From: a virus
Length of the DNA: 64,000 nucleotides
IMG/VR virus record: IMGVR_UViG_3300046660_000385
Location: 53,859-117,858 of that record
Direction: 5' to 3' (one strand)
Shown: piece after piece, positions 32,501 to 37,545 of the stretch
Position numbering within the stretch: position 1 is the first letter of the stretch
How the letters are laid out: each line of letters starts with the position of its first letter
Made by a program: the position numbers and the translations under genes
The notes under the pieces: model-generated
Seen by the model: only the letters and a program-made list of their open reading frames with translations
The model's database searches: none
What the model was told of the DNA's origin: nothing

Positions 32501-35500
32501 CGTCGAGGAACTGCAGAGCGACTGGGGGCAGATCGGCAAGCGTGACGGCTTCAAGGGCGACCCGGTCCCGCCGGCGGAACTGGACGCGGCCGCCAAGGCC
32601 GCGCGCCAGGTGCTGAACAGGAACGACAACCTCGGCTTCGACTACACGATCGAGGCGATGAGCGCGATCGAGCACCACAACGACTGGAAACACCGCTGGG
32701 AGCTGGACACGCCGTCGGACTATGCCGTGGTCGACCACTACCGGCAACTGTACATGTTGAACGCGCTGGCCAATGCCGGCGTGCCGCAGGCGCCGTTCGT
32801 CGGCAAGACCGAGGCCTGGCTGAACCTGGCTTTGAAGCGCGTGATGGTCTACGCCGCCGAGAAGGGCTACGACCGTGTCTCGTTCGTCACCGGCGACCAG
32901 GCCGTCAACCGCTTCAACCTGTCGCAGCAGGTCAAGGCGGTCGAGGTCGAGAAGGCGGTCGGCGAGCCGGGCTACCGCGTCAACATCACGCTGCTGGACG
33001 GCGAGCCGCACGAGACCTGGGCCAACGATGACCACGACCTGGTCAACCTGATGGGCAAGGAGCTGGCCAGCAAGGCGATCGACCAGATCAAGGCCGATCC
33101 GTTCAGCGCCGCCCGCTTCACCGGCGACAACCTGAACCTGGGCGGCCACGGCATGCGCACGTTCTACGACAAGATCGTGCCGAACGCGGTGAACAACCTG
33201 ATGAAGGGGCTGGGCGGCGGCCGCGTGTACGAGGGCGACGTCATCCACAAGGAGCCGTACGACCCGAAGCCGGGCACGACCAACTACGTCGACGAGGACG
33301 GCCGCCTGGCCTACGCCAACCACGGCGTCACCGGCGACCCGGACTTCGGCGCCAACAACTACTACCCGTACAAGGGGTGGAGCAGCCAGCCGGTGATCGA
33401 CATCACCGACACCATGCGCGAGAAGGTACAAGGCGGCCTGCCGCTGTTCTCGCGCAACGTCGAGGACACCGGCCCGCTGCCGGCGGCGAGGGACGAGGCC
33501 AGCGTGCGCCTGTCGCGCGCCACCCCGCAGCAGCTGGCGCGCCAGGTCGGCGACACGCTGAAAACCAACACGGTGACGAAGCTGGGCCGCACGCTGTCGC
33601 ACTACCGCTCGATCGGCCTGCAGTTCCTGGGCCGCCTGCAGCTGACCGAGATCTACGGCAAGCTGTTCCCGCAGGGCGACCGGCCAAACATGCTGCAGTT
33701 CTACAGCGAACTGGCCGCGTTCATGGACGCCGAAAAGACCGAGGGCGGCAGCAAGGCCGACGCCATCGTCGACCGCTGGGCCAAGCTCAAGCGCGCCGAC
33801 GAGCTGGCCAGCCTGATGCACGACAGCACCCGCCGCGAGATCGACCCGTCCGAGGCCTACGTCACCGGCGACAACTACACGCACTGGAAGGAACTGAACG
33901 CGCGCTACGAGGCCCTCAAGAAGGCCGAGCCGGAAGCGATCAAGATCTTCCACGAGGCGGCGCAGATGTACCAGACCCACTACGCCAACGTGCGCCAGGC
34001 CGTGAAGGACCGGATCGACCGCACCCTGACGGCGCACCCCAACCGCAAGAGCCTGATGCGCCGGATGGAGCAGGAGTTCTTCGGGCGCGGCATCAAGGGC
34101 GTGTACTTCCCGCTGGCGCGCTTCGGCGACTACGTCGTCACCGTGCGCTGGGTCGGCAAGGACCCGAAACCGGGGCAAAGCGTGGTGCGCGAGGCCGTCA
34201 TCTTCGCCGAGACCCTGAACCAGGCCGAGGACGAACGCCGGCGCCTGCTGGCCGAGTACCCGGCGTCCAAGGGCTACCAGGTGATGCCGGTGACGAAGCG
34301 CGCCGAGTTCAACGCGGCCAGGGATTCCGTCTCGCGCGGCTTCCTGAAAAAGCTGTACGCCGCACTGGACGACGCGGGCCTGCAGGACCCGTCGCTGCAG
34401 GACACGATCAACCAGCTGTATCTGACCAGCCTGCCGGACCTGTCCTGGGCCAAGAGCGGCATCCACCGCACCGGCATGCCGGGCTTCAGCCAGGATGCGC
34501 GCCGCGCGTTCGCCCACCACATGTTCCACGGCGTGTCCTACCTGGCCAAGCTGAACTACTCGGACCGGCTGGCCGAGGTGCTCGAGGGCATGCAGAAGTT
34601 CGCCAACGCCAACGCCGCCAACCCGGACTACGACCACGTCAAGGCGCAGCAGGTCATCGACGAGATGCACAAGCGCCACGACAACTACATGAACCCGAAG
34701 GGCAACCAGCTGTCGACGAAGCTGACCTCGTTCGGTTTTGTCTGGTTCCTGGGTGCGTCGCCGGCCTCGGCGCTGACCAACCTGCTGCAGACCCCGACGG
34801 TGGCGCTGCCGATCCTCGGCGGCCGCTTCGGCTACTCCAAGGCGACGTCGGCGCTGATCGAGGCGTCCGGGCTGGCGATGCGCGGCCACAACGACATGGG
34901 CAAGATCCTCAAGGGCGACGAGAAGCGCGCCTGGGAGGAGTGGCTGCGCATCGGCCTGGTCGACCTGACGATGGTGCACGATCTGGTCGGCGTGGCCTCG
35001 GGCCGCGACAACCAGCTGCACGGCAACATGCGCAAGGTGATGAAGGTGGCATCCTTCATGTTCCACCACGCCGAGCGCTTCAACCGCCAGGCGACGGCGC
35101 TGGCGGCCTACCGGCTGGCGCGCAAGGACGGCATGAACCACGACGACGCGTTCCGCGCCTCGGTCGAACTGACCAAGGCCTCGCATTTCGATTATGCCTC
35201 GTCAAATCGCCCGCGCTTCATGCAGGGGTCGGCGGCGCAGGTCGTGTTCCTGTTCAAGCAGTACAGCCAGAACCTGATCTACACCTTCGCGCGCAACGCG
35301 AAACTCGCGTTCCAGGGCGACCGGCAAGCGCAAAAGACGCTGGCCGGCCTGCTCGTCACCCACGCGATCGCGGCCGGCATCATCGGCCTGCCGGCGGTGT
35401 CGACGCTGCTGGCGGCCGCGTCGATGCTGGGCGGCAGCGACGACGATCCGTGGGACGCCGAGGTGGCGCTGCGGCGCCTGCTGGCCGACCTGTTCGGCGA

Positions 35501-36191
35501 GACGGCCGGCCAGGTGCTGGCGCACGGCATCACGCGCCCGACCCCGTTCGACATGTCCGGCCGGGTCGGCGCCGACCACCTGATCTTCCCGGACATCCAG
35601 GAAGGACTGCAGGGCGAGCGCTCGTTCGACGCGTTCCTGGCCGGCCTGCTCGGCCCGGTCGTCGGCATCGGCGCCAACTGGGCCAGGGCCTTGCAGCAGT
35701 GGGGCCGCGGCGACAGCGCGCGCGCGATCGAGACCGCGCTGCCGTCGGTGGCCAAGGGACCGTGGCGCTCGATCCGCTACGCCGAGGAGGACGGCGCCAA
35801 GGACCGCAACGGCATCGTGGTGGCCGATGACATCACCGGCACCGAGCACGCGGCCTCGTGGCTGGGGTTCTCGAACGGCCGCGTGCGCGAGGCGCAGGAA
35901 GCCAAGGCCGCGATCTACGGGCGCGACCAGGCCCTGCAGCGCCGCCGCCAGCAGCTGATGGACGAGTACGCCCGCAAGCGCATCAAGCACGAGGACGTGG
36001 GCGACCAGATGGCCGCGATCCGGGAGTTCAACCGCGCGCACCCGAACCGGATCATCGGCGGGCTGCATCTGGCCCAGTCGGTGCGCAACCGCATGAAGCA
36101 CAACCAGCAGGCCAAACAGGGCCTGTACCTGCCGGCCAAGCGCGCGAAGGATGCGCGCTCGGCCGGCGATTTCGCAGACGGGGAGGACTAA
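14502..36191 (+). CDS. giant polyvalent (PLxRFG-type) injected protein, 7229 aa
   Basis: One unbroken frame of 21.7 kb. In order: hydrophobic N-terminal segments near 110-150 and 270-297; pyrophosphatase-like domain 557-692 (DHYGYIRGTKGSDGKELDIY); C5-methyltransferase-like domain 1250-1445 with APCTDF and ENPSGG; ADP-ribosyltransferase-like domain 1660-1796 (VVAYRARPFG, GVFYAET); DUF6884-like domain 1910-2025; LPD1-type zincin with HEWFHALD from 3293; N6-adenine methyltransferase near 3930-4137 with NPPF at 4025; Strawberry-notch-like helicase 4290-5330 (GDGTGVGK 4380, DEAH 4573, QGFGRTHRSN 4970); second zincin HEALGH 5599; a QSDWG domain near 6005; PLARFG at 6537; hydrophobic C-terminal segments 6746-6980. 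The methyltransferase plus helicase pair recalls P1 DarB, so antirestriction of incoming DNA is likely. The other domains may act on host targets. Domain names rest on motif recognition only. Confidence 0.9.
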   Translation: MANDNKDLGDFAAITPGTQPDLGEFAKITPNGGKPRSAIGEIGNQLKAGMLVDLPKMAGQAIQYTSDPGRPVYEFGKSIADYAREQEARPDLQPQEYDHNIVTNTLAAGARMIPQSIIPAAGVGLVASGVGAGAGGALLAGSVLGAAPAGMAQAEDTLEKARAKGDISEHDALVAARKTGLIEWGGETVGNYLGGKMFGLAGRAIGKTTGTAAERALQEATNTQVLKPWMRQLPETIIGEVGTEMGQNAGEAYVEQQAGIDNHAPWDAAKEAILPTIGMTALLAPFGLAGMGVNAHRQQQRNDVLTSPDADQNSRTRIAAEIAPEIEKVDRQAAANFRVNAARAISSNQPLTLDSSLFADPAAAPPAPSAPAAQPAINPADAPDAGTDVVPQNAMTAAASLVQPMLPMRQEGAQKQAEERTRTTGIPHEVVPHPSAAGMFGVRAVQDPALEQGAAPAAEAPPLDPAAPATPAAPVGLQIGETVQATINGEDVFPEGTRITGFSPNGKFVLVEGSTAGIPIENITRLDPAAAAAIELGAHEAATSPQNDRPEPSEAQKHAGNYKKGPAELQGLPLMIENPVGSTRTGTDPDGTPWSTTMSDHYGYIRGTKGSDGKELDIYVGPNPASHHVFVVDQMNQDTGEYDEHKIMLGYNSPEQAQRAYEAHYTQGWQGGENVTATTVDGLKEWLKGDTTQPFNPAYYPDMQIPAGPDLFNTEQAAPPAVTTEAPAAPQQPQDREQIARDTLRELGQISNDHFGGNHPNAIDFGTADGTFAGLGTLNMDEQGNIVLRRFAYNEDHVLKNGKPASLQEMMDASLFSGSTPDAGAVPTSGLASFHDAYSKRAYDAIFRIQPQELVELARQGKAVLGNLSEGEVLLSGDIAGKYLSELNGKPVTPEELQRLTKPAGRMQGAALTEDELNAAFDQAENELAQEQKPPAQEPQAQEPSARWDNATPDERIDMLTKAGRGDVAEDFAHVGWDDLSPRAQEALSRPAQQPQSAYERYKEIMTRGGSGTAKLVDEIRRSDELTDAQVQELVGLPKIDKAAEEKSRADSAAFGQRAAEILSTLKGLKTPDAIASAQQTLSTLADDMDAVNDRFRNLVRKAADEIPAWMPHNLGQAGDAERQAANRVKNTLEGVANFGKNVTAPEHAGNEFKEYDPNNRFEPTASPEDAIGEAEIDERVIPLTMDASDFKEVTDEWASLFAAPGQKVITEQRAKQAGVMSQEEAAAQLAKWKEHVAKQAEEHRGENSQRTILSLFDLSGEWSKPWREAGYNVVTFDIQTGQDVNDFSVEYFTDEWDLSDVYGILAAAPCTDFTHAASRLWAVKDADGRTEASKELVLQTLRTIEYFRPKFWALENPSGGRIEKVTGLPSPRLSFQPHHFGNPETKPTALFGKFNPELPLANVAPTGSKTDKVGGKSIETKNERSETPEGFAYAFFMANNYIDQTPEQRLVGDFPELSGAVKGALKAGMDEEAIRDVVTRTYEDGDPDAARNELVQAVADHVKENGAPAKPAGVDYPNRRLGFQKAATDEADAYNDHAWANIAAANMKVGDKFELGGKQQSVESISDKTLKLKDADGKTRTLNPDGVAWDQFKRDLAGQLVVENLQANNIMKPARPLIDILRRDPAAHVDSKGSVYLRDGGLVPAAKQEDEEQATAWADVETGDRMDVVAYRARPFGAKEDGHPKGGVFYAETEDGTAGYGGTAAEVVKEKLSLTNVLVVDNKQAALTKLFGKNSDELGKYFDARDDESKNAESVADELIGPAAKAAGYDAVLYKQDTDLYGNATRSLQVVRNVDSQAEQAKPEAPAPAATEDEAKPGKIRSFSEDEKRAIAGISLGTGTLVNRELELGLGNFIRPNTIKALREKLLGMDPDKVRPYIDGAVRRYERERAEKEPVVQNQQKIHVYDEKEAKPLLIIACTEEKLAGRHAVIDLYQGAMFDVLRKWLPKGAIDVYVLSAKYGLVRAEAVLQSYDEKMTASRQKELIAEGLVPSDFKGKNFSEVYIAGGQLYAPVAQVYAEQLRAAGFVGPEAEVKGTVGFIGQQRGQLGEYLRTVHERLGTLPERPAPLEVGVRVRIKRLTKAPVAGVSLKDANRFAGRMGTVEREMIVGENRYFIVNLDDTPEKVERQQEFHSGFLDVLTPAEQAAPGELADDVEKRKAQIREQVEATLGADKQLVAQADLVGTGNRFVDFKDSYKAAFERTLAQMAKDGKIEARDVQMFTDSLDKLPGYLDRAARQFINDHHGPDNQELSSLKHKWGYTDENVPKDGRFPDYETALKFDNKRTGKEQFSFEIQVAQGPNGRWAVSSGYQQGGQTGNATGIGMIPPALTSEAHRTRMLAVEAGGEAIRQHLAANGKESLRTTGNILTAITKLKLLGELRDKAAALAARAEAAGAEKLAGQIREVGRDMQPNDVNLTRKRVDETIAGREKLVRAAEKRAEKKAAEKAAKAEPKADPKPEPVAPEAPQPKQDAPGTRRFPKSVRTAIATRLQQVLDGFSADRNTREGRARSIMRSAIEELGKEKTVIDVADQLRDASSDLFKQFKVQADVLDEIADQLDAAENQQEQEVPAAVAEPASPAKFDIGTPPTLDYRLQTRGGTLYLIPPVGKGFTKETRDALRDWLRSAGYFSNATGDHMVSASQITGGPSTDLIPDGVEEQKYGRLVAKEKAKDDGALAGSRPMSPKQFETDLKDHGKLRFGEATYEVKPAGRGGFGRIQADTYIVEVSYPHSNKQIGFQQNLSLQQAVEAARVDAFDWWDNRRVKEAEFAKKREKLVRAGQRELFGLFSKDPDLMRIAADAGLPVEVDAAARRAIVDWVAAEKAVADLDPDRKLMLDNIVIGGRVTFPSEWFDSLRKYLKRAVKRAEKELDRDPAVYQAELIRSAQLVGLPPESVGVFKLGFDHALAGKTKSTLPPSTMMAQGYDAGAAWMKSDEGQAWFTGRRGKKLENTGADLRRWFDESKRKIKEVTADNLTASYEIIKGQASRVEAFANVAGPGATPGTKRYITAVRDSLRPFQEWLLENGPLQTLYGETGYRESESFRITRFLDGRAYPMTYDATGKRVSMEDATAQERLELLQEAAATYNARLQGLAEAMSGATTVEEAARAYQGYLVKNKDEYVYSSTRLTEAGKEIDRLVRGRVHDLEPDTREVENLIKTQNEPDGPSNRKQALMVPKLDHVVREGEKLQDYRKGENVTPQQMKDTFGFADVGFGKWVGAKQDQDHLNYAYDAFMDLAKLLGIDPKHIGLGGSLHFTIGALGHGRHAAHFQARQPHPHGGTVPVINVTNTKGDGTVAHEWFHALDHALSEQWHGSSWVQHEAVQRVVRLLSTSRDIEFLVKKLPLAVSGQSFMRYGRRNTPIHNLKTEAGLIENAEAVLRYDAGRQGGRPTDYKKNADAMGEDYWGNPKELLARAAEAWVHDTLGGTSNYLVNPAWVGEGKVKAPQYKGAPYPMGEERKLFNDALGALVKALRFNDKGVTLDKETFDKEFPDLDRQFKEAYESLKAQIPSMVRAHLAEKEARKVAQKYAKDEAERAKQAEALAAQKAKEQAERDAAEARLREELEKQQQQPVEPPSGPLSEGDLEALFDQAESELAEEQQEQPEAKDPGEATQADHWTQEDYQHLLKLIDDGQVFLLADPSRGLSIIHDMPGQYTEHKGFGLFHTKTPEYDVTWDGGGEMRQTPGGKSYTLVSIKEGREAFLKAINWDQAKTKLQAKLIVKTGPKAAPTLSAEQEKSAKQLIGEAAKLGVTGIEESLKGLIQLFGGNALKSFPAGFDEESYKAAKPHFEKALAAFQAAGKTLVDLFKMLIQHFGPGIRPYAIQFAKEQGLSANLAPPVSATEKIAKWVEQRLQAKETFGSAPLFKVADEAFGGTQAEGKYSVKDAYDAMEAGMNRHIMAQGITPDGAATDAVHKIEELDGWTQRLATQTRRTEEMDEYQQFSTPPSEAFAAAWLANIRPGEVVLEPSAGTGSLAIYAKLAGADVVVNELSSRRAEVLKTVLPEARLFQENAEQLHNILPADVKPSVILMNPPFSATAGRMQGARDTNNGATHIEQALKRLQEGGRLVAIVGSGMAADRPAFKSWWTKIRQDYNVRVNITVDGSNYAKYGTTFDNQILVIDKTGPTTAAVVTGEVKTLAELPALLEGIRNERKAAEGTDGAHPSGQPDADQQGGDRVPAGQEAAGDRAGGADADPVGTGQRDQSDSGGAGLPGHRQDGSAGGRDGEQVGAEAGGEVSDQPGKPGPAGRGANGRGTGGLGNTRGRSGTADRESVPRDGGQQPVTGEVTVEASDQAAATGELSDAIFENYTPQRLSIPGAKPHPGKLVQSAAMSAVLPPSPSYAPNLPKAVIEKGLLSLAQLEAVVYAGQAHQQMLPGGEVRRGFFIGDGTGVGKGREIAGILLDNQRQGRKKAVWLSAKQGLLRDAKRDFAGVSGNPDHILAHNKVKAGEKIDADSGILFTTYDTLRMGSDIKNNAPGLAGPGTMSAEQLKATYPKGTPIEWRGRSGTLESWDTRGHKAKISLPNGVQTTVRFDELKVNGQSGWGGIDHVKNDKKLDSKSRLNQIVEWLGKDFDGVIAFDEAHKMGNVLERKGKRGKTKPSATALAGVALQEALPKARIVYVSATGATEVHNLAYATRLGLWGEGSAFAKVTDFVGGIESGGVAAMELVSRDMKAQGSYLARSLSFDGVTYDRLEHQLTPLQNDIYNELARAWQGVLQNVNAALEATLQNKDPKAKSNALSAFWGNHQRFFSHIITAMQMPTIIEAAQRDLDNGHAVVMQLVNTNQAEQDRQAAKMANDDEAIPEDFDFTPRDTLLNYVRHSFPVQQHEEYTDEEGNKHTRPVVDSKGNPVFNQEMVAKRDALVKNLEQIRVPDNPLDMIVRAFGVSNVAEITGRSRRFIQEQDPKTGGFKVVEQKRPASAVPADADAFMDDKKRVLVFSDAGGTGYSFQSDLGAKNQRRRMHYLVQPGWRANNAVQGFGRTHRSNEANQPHYVLPTTNLKAQKRFISSIARRLDQLGALTKGQRETGGQGLFAATDNLESQHAADAVQAFFVDMYNGTAKLNFAETTAALGLNGLIDESTGALIYGKLPEVPKFLNRLMSLETHRQDEVFEEFFNRLTEVIERAKANGTFDAGMETLRADKVTKLRDEVVYEDKRTGANTRYVELELTHPTHFNSFDQAQSEIVRWGDKFLGFFRNERTGKVFALMRTGTSTDAKSGNVVTRGAQLRTTGGYRYGDEVDKIIKGARGEKTVKKTVVPMLYSPPTNEVLTETYTNTNDKQMTVSSHRLADLLIQRGLERVEQTILAGPSGSERDAFIRLLDKMRPHLVAQKETERQVPAFVRLTADAARSEWDAEVAATPTTYTSKTHLLTGMLLPIWDRLPGDPRVVRTQTEDGERLLGRVVSERNLDQTLKNLGVGSNLSKVAPSTVLQRLMDGQRGILANGWLLQKVRVSNDSRIEISGQSLAYNRAERELLTNNGAFVERINWQERVFIPTGEQGVKLLEKLLEYKPLVELGKPAEAQTEDEDAEFSRGRSDTGMSRGDVQNVVAPIVKGWLNGPKVTVVQSVADLPFKAPSDTRGATYQGQVWIVADNLGHAGEVQFVLAHEALGHIGLQALLGKEALTRELNRLRLINPELAKAAREQAATFGYDLNLATEEALADLAGTGKTINGWQKFAALVQKALRQLGLDRVADWMEGKTQAETMSLLARAREAVEGSRAARTFGNMETARFSDGMKSPWFSQLARQIERLPQKSATALQWGETMMGSGFAQKGVKQDEIYWTGVMDWLLMQGENTKVTKAALLDYLAENGVRVTETMHSEEVPEPTPEGLAKREAVLAKYNERLDDLQERILDSDETPERLALQEEWSNLIDQRNIEADLAYRLPSNRFQRPRYASYTLPGGENNRELLLTLPAREPSFKLDDYIGELSDKYGWEVQGNMRRPGWTEDDLAPDERTRLHALQEESLQEDNERTRNTFQSSHWDQKNVLAHVRFNDRTDSEGKRVLHVEELQSDWGQIGKRDGFKGDPVPPAELDAAAKAARQVLNRNDNLGFDYTIEAMSAIEHHNDWKHRWELDTPSDYAVVDHYRQLYMLNALANAGVPQAPFVGKTEAWLNLALKRVMVYAAEKGYDRVSFVTGDQAVNRFNLSQQVKAVEVEKAVGEPGYRVNITLLDGEPHETWANDDHDLVNLMGKELASKAIDQIKADPFSAARFTGDNLNLGGHGMRTFYDKIVPNAVNNLMKGLGGGRVYEGDVIHKEPYDPKPGTTNYVDEDGRLAYANHGVTGDPDFGANNYYPYKGWSSQPVIDITDTMREKVQGGLPLFSRNVEDTGPLPAARDEASVRLSRATPQQLARQVGDTLKTNTVTKLGRTLSHYRSIGLQFLGRLQLTEIYGKLFPQGDRPNMLQFYSELAAFMDAEKTEGGSKADAIVDRWAKLKRADELASLMHDSTRREIDPSEAYVTGDNYTHWKELNARYEALKKAEPEAIKIFHEAAQMYQTHYANVRQAVKDRIDRTLTAHPNRKSLMRRMEQEFFGRGIKGVYFPLARFGDYVVTVRWVGKDPKPGQSVVREAVIFAETLNQAEDERRRLLAEYPASKGYQVMPVTKRAEFNAARDSVSRGFLKKLYAALDDAGLQDPSLQDTINQLYLTSLPDLSWAKSGIHRTGMPGFSQDARRAFAHHMFHGVSYLAKLNYSDRLAEVLEGMQKFANANAANPDYDHVKAQQVIDEMHKRHDNYMNPKGNQLSTKLTSFGFVWFLGASPASALTNLLQTPTVALPILGGRFGYSKATSALIEASGLAMRGHNDMGKILKGDEKRAWEEWLRIGLVDLTMVHDLVGVASGRDNQLHGNMRKVMKVASFMFHHAERFNRQATALAAYRLARKDGMNHDDAFRASVELTKASHFDYASSNRPRFMQGSAAQVVFLFKQYSQNLIYTFARNAKLAFQGDRQAQKTLAGLLVTHAIAAGIIGLPAVSTLLAAASMLGGSDDDPWDAEVALRRLLADLFGETAGQVLAHGITRPTPFDMSGRVGADHLIFPDIQEGLQGERSFDAFLAGLLGPVVGIGANWARALQQWGRGDSARAIETALPSVAKGPWRSIRYAEEDGAKDRNGIVVADDITGTEHAASWLGFSNGRVREAQEAKAAIYGRDQALQRRRQQLMDEYARKRIKHEDVGDQMAAIREFNRAHPNRIIGGLHLAQSVRNRMKHNQQAKQGLYLPAKRAKDARSAGDFADGED
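26932..27330 (+). CDS. nested gene in alternate frame inside the giant gene (132 aa, unknown)
   Basis: ATG 26932 follows GGAAGG (26918-26923) by 8 bases. The frame is +1 relative to the giant gene. The product is a balanced, ordinary-looking protein (MNEKLLKVRMARTLLVNQMP, FLPGKKPLATEPAVL, LIENLYHAMVANSP), unlike other shadow frames here, which are Arg/Pro/Ala-rich. Over exactly the same bases the giant protein becomes a Gly/Asp/Gln/Arg linker between its methyltransferase and helicase, as expected if the region is selected in the nested frame. I do not recognise its family. Confidence 0.75.
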   Translation: MNEKLLKVRMARTLLVNQMPINRAAIEFLPGKKPLATEPAVLTLIRWGLDNGINPIPVAPGYPDIDRMEAQVDAMANRWEPRRAVRFLTNPESQDPLDVVLTAEELAASATPEDAAELLIENLYHAMVANSP

Positions 36192-36241
36192 TGTTCCGTA
36201 AGTACCCCGTCGGGCGGGCGGGGATTGTTGTACCACTATAA
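36191..36241 (+). CDS. possible 16-residue leader-type peptide
   Basis: ATG 36191 overlaps the giant gene's TAA (TAATG) and follows GGGGAGG. It encodes only MFRKYPVGRAGIVVPL. The strong upstream SD and stop-start overlap are suggestive, but the length is minimal. It may only couple ribosomes toward the lysis cassette or be a chance frame. Confidence 0.25.
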   Translation: MFRKYPVGRAGIVVPL

Positions 36242-36258
36242 AACTAGGGATAACAACC

Positions 36259-36441
36259 ATGCCTTCGCAAGAAACGCACCTGGCGCTCGCCGAACAGCGC
36301 ATCGCCGCACTGGAAGATAAGGTCGCCAAGCTCACGGCCGACCGCGACCAGGCTTTGAAATGGGGAATCGTGACGTTGGGATCGGCCGTCGTCGGCCTGA
36401 TCTCGTGGATCGTCACCTATTTCAAGGAACACATCAAATGA
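36259..36441 (+). CDS. XhlA-like coiled-coil/TM lysis-region protein (60 aa)
   Basis: The first 35 residues form a short amphipathic coiled coil (LALAEQRIAALEDKVAKL). They are followed by one hydrophobic segment (WGIVTLGSAVVGLISWIVTYF) and a basic tail. This coiled-coil plus single-membrane-span plan matches haemolysin XhlA-like phage proteins that assist holins. It opens the lysis cassette, and its stop overlaps the next start as ATGA. The role in host lysis is inferred from architecture and position. Confidence 0.6.
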   Translation: MPSQETHLALAEQRIAALEDKVAKLTADRDQALKWGIVTLGSAVVGLISWIVTYFKEHIK

Positions 36442-36545
36442 CCAGCCGCAGGATACAGATGCGGGTGTGCCACACCCTCGCCGTCATTGCCGCCACGCTG
36501 GCGACCGTGGTCCTGATCTTGACCCTGCGCTCGGTGTTCGTCTAA
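36438..36545 (+). CDS. small single-TM protein of the lysis cassette (35 aa)
   Basis: Translationally coupled to the preceding gene by ATGA. The 35 residues are a basic N-terminus (MTSRRIQMRVCHT) followed by one hydrophobic span (LAVIAATLATVVLILTL). It could be an accessory holin or antiholin. The open frame extends upstream to 36360, but that part overlaps the XhlA-like gene and is Arg-rich. Function is inferred from location only. Confidence 0.5.
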   Translation: MTSRRIQMRVCHTLAVIAATLATVVLILTLRSVFV

Positions 36546-36570
36546 CGCCGCGCCCAACCGGGAGACCATC

Positions 36571-37053
36571 TTGATTCTTTCGCTCCTTTCTTTACTGGGC
36601 GGCGGGCTGATGCGCCTGCTGCCCGAGATCTTCGCCATGCTCAAGCAGCGTGGCGACAACCAGCACGAGCTGGCCCTGCTCGACAAGCAGATCGCGCTGG
36701 AACAGACCCGCAGCGCCATGCGCCAGGACGAGATCCGCACGCAGGGCGAAGCCGACCTGAACCTGGCCGAAATGAGTGCGCTCACCGAGGCGCTCAAGGG
36801 TCAAATGCAACTAACCCACGTAGGGTGGGTCGACGCCCTGAACTTCGCGGTCAGGCCGGTGGCCACCGGATACCTGCTGGCGCTGTACGGGCTGGCAAAG
36901 CTGGCCATGTACCAGGTGGCGCTGGCGCACGGTGTCGGCGGCTGGGAAGCGATTCTCAAGGTGTACGACAGCGAGGACCGCGCGATCCTGTCCGGCATCC
37001 TGGGCTTCTGGTTCCTCAACCGCACGATCTCGAAAGCGAACGGCCAGCGATGA
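36571..37053 (+). CDS. holin-like membrane protein (160 aa, TTG start)
   Basis: The frame starts at TTG 36571, 7 bases after GGGAG. The first ATG lies 13 codons inside and would cut the first hydrophobic segment. Hydrophobic stretches occur at the N-terminus (LSLLSLLGGGLMRLL), near residues 90-115 (VRPVATGYLLALYGLAKL) and near the C-terminus (ILSGILGFWFLN). A charged helical region lies between the first two. Three spans and position directly before the lysozyme agree with a 3TM-type phage holin. Its stop overlaps the lysozyme start as ATGA. Confidence 0.7.
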   Translation: MILSLLSLLGGGLMRLLPEIFAMLKQRGDNQHELALLDKQIALEQTRSAMRQDEIRTQGEADLNLAEMSALTEALKGQMQLTHVGWVDALNFAVRPVATGYLLALYGLAKLAMYQVALAHGVGGWEAILKVYDSEDRAILSGILGFWFLNRTISKANGQR

Positions 37054-37487
37054 TGGGGCAGGCGCTCGAACTGGCCCTGCGCCTGATCCGCACGTTTGAA
37101 GGGTGCCGGCTGCGCGCGTACCGCGACGTGGTCGGGATTCTGACGATCTGCTGGGGATCGACCAGGGGCGTGAAGGAAGGGGAGGTGCGCACGCAGACCC
37201 AGTGCGACATGCTGCTGGCCAGCGAGGCGGGCGGCTTCATGCTCAAGGTCCTGCAGCTGTGCCCGGAGCTGGCGCCGTACCCGGCCCGGCTCGCGGCCGT
37301 GACCAGCTTTGCGTACAATTTGGGCCTCGGGTCGCTCTCGGCCAGCACGCTCAGGCGCAAAATACGGCGCCTGGACTGGGATGGCGCGGCCGCGGAGTTC
37401 CCGAAGTGGCGCTTCGCCGGCGGGCGCGCGATCCGCGGCCTGGTGATCCGCCGCGCGTTGGAGAGGAAAACGTTCGAGGGGGCGTGA
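37050..37487 (+). CDS. endolysin, GH24 lysozyme (145 aa)
   Basis: ATG 37050 overlaps the holin stop. The protein cleaves peptidoglycan glycan strands at lysis. The T4-lysozyme-type catalytic triad has exact spacing: Glu in FEG, Asp nine residues later (YRD) and Thr six residues after that (ILTICWG). The C-terminal half keeps the helical core with TSFAYNLG and FPKWRFAGG, typical of phage GH24 enzymes. The N-terminus (MMGQALELALRLIRTFEG) carries no obvious signal-arrest-release segment, so export presumably depends on the holin. A palindrome overlaps its stop codon. Confidence 0.9.
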   Translation: MMGQALELALRLIRTFEGCRLRAYRDVVGILTICWGSTRGVKEGEVRTQTQCDMLLASEAGGFMLKVLQLCPELAPYPARLAAVTSFAYNLGLGSLSASTLRRKIRRLDWDGAAAEFPKWRFAGGRAIRGLVIRRALERKTFEGA

Positions 37488-37499
37488 TACTATCACGCC
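37481..37499. repeat. 19-bp palindrome, divergent member of the par-region family
   Basis: GGCGTGATA-C-TATCACGCC is perfectly symmetric about 37490 and overlaps the lysozyme TGA. It matches the par-region palindromes (50034, 51185, 51999) except for one symmetric T-to-C/A-to-G change in each arm. Compensated change implies selection for symmetry. It is a candidate fourth, remote centromere or operator site. Confidence 0.75.
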
Positions 37500-37506
37500 G
37501 CAATAC

Positions 37507-37541
37507 AAGCCCGTCCACCTTCGCGGTGGGCGGGCTTTTTT
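37507..37541 (+). terminator. rho-independent terminator after the lysis cassette
   Basis: AAGCCCGTCCACC (37507-37519) pairs with GGTGGGCGGGCTT around a short loop, with one T-G wobble, followed by a T run to 37541. It ends the long plus-strand late unit and sits at a convergent junction with the minus-strand genes. Confidence 0.9.
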
Positions 37542-37545
37542 ACGT

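Noticed and set aside
27549-35186. Antisense open frame of about 2545 codons opposite the giant gene
   Set aside because: Same composition artefact as above; no ribosome binding site and no recognisable motif.
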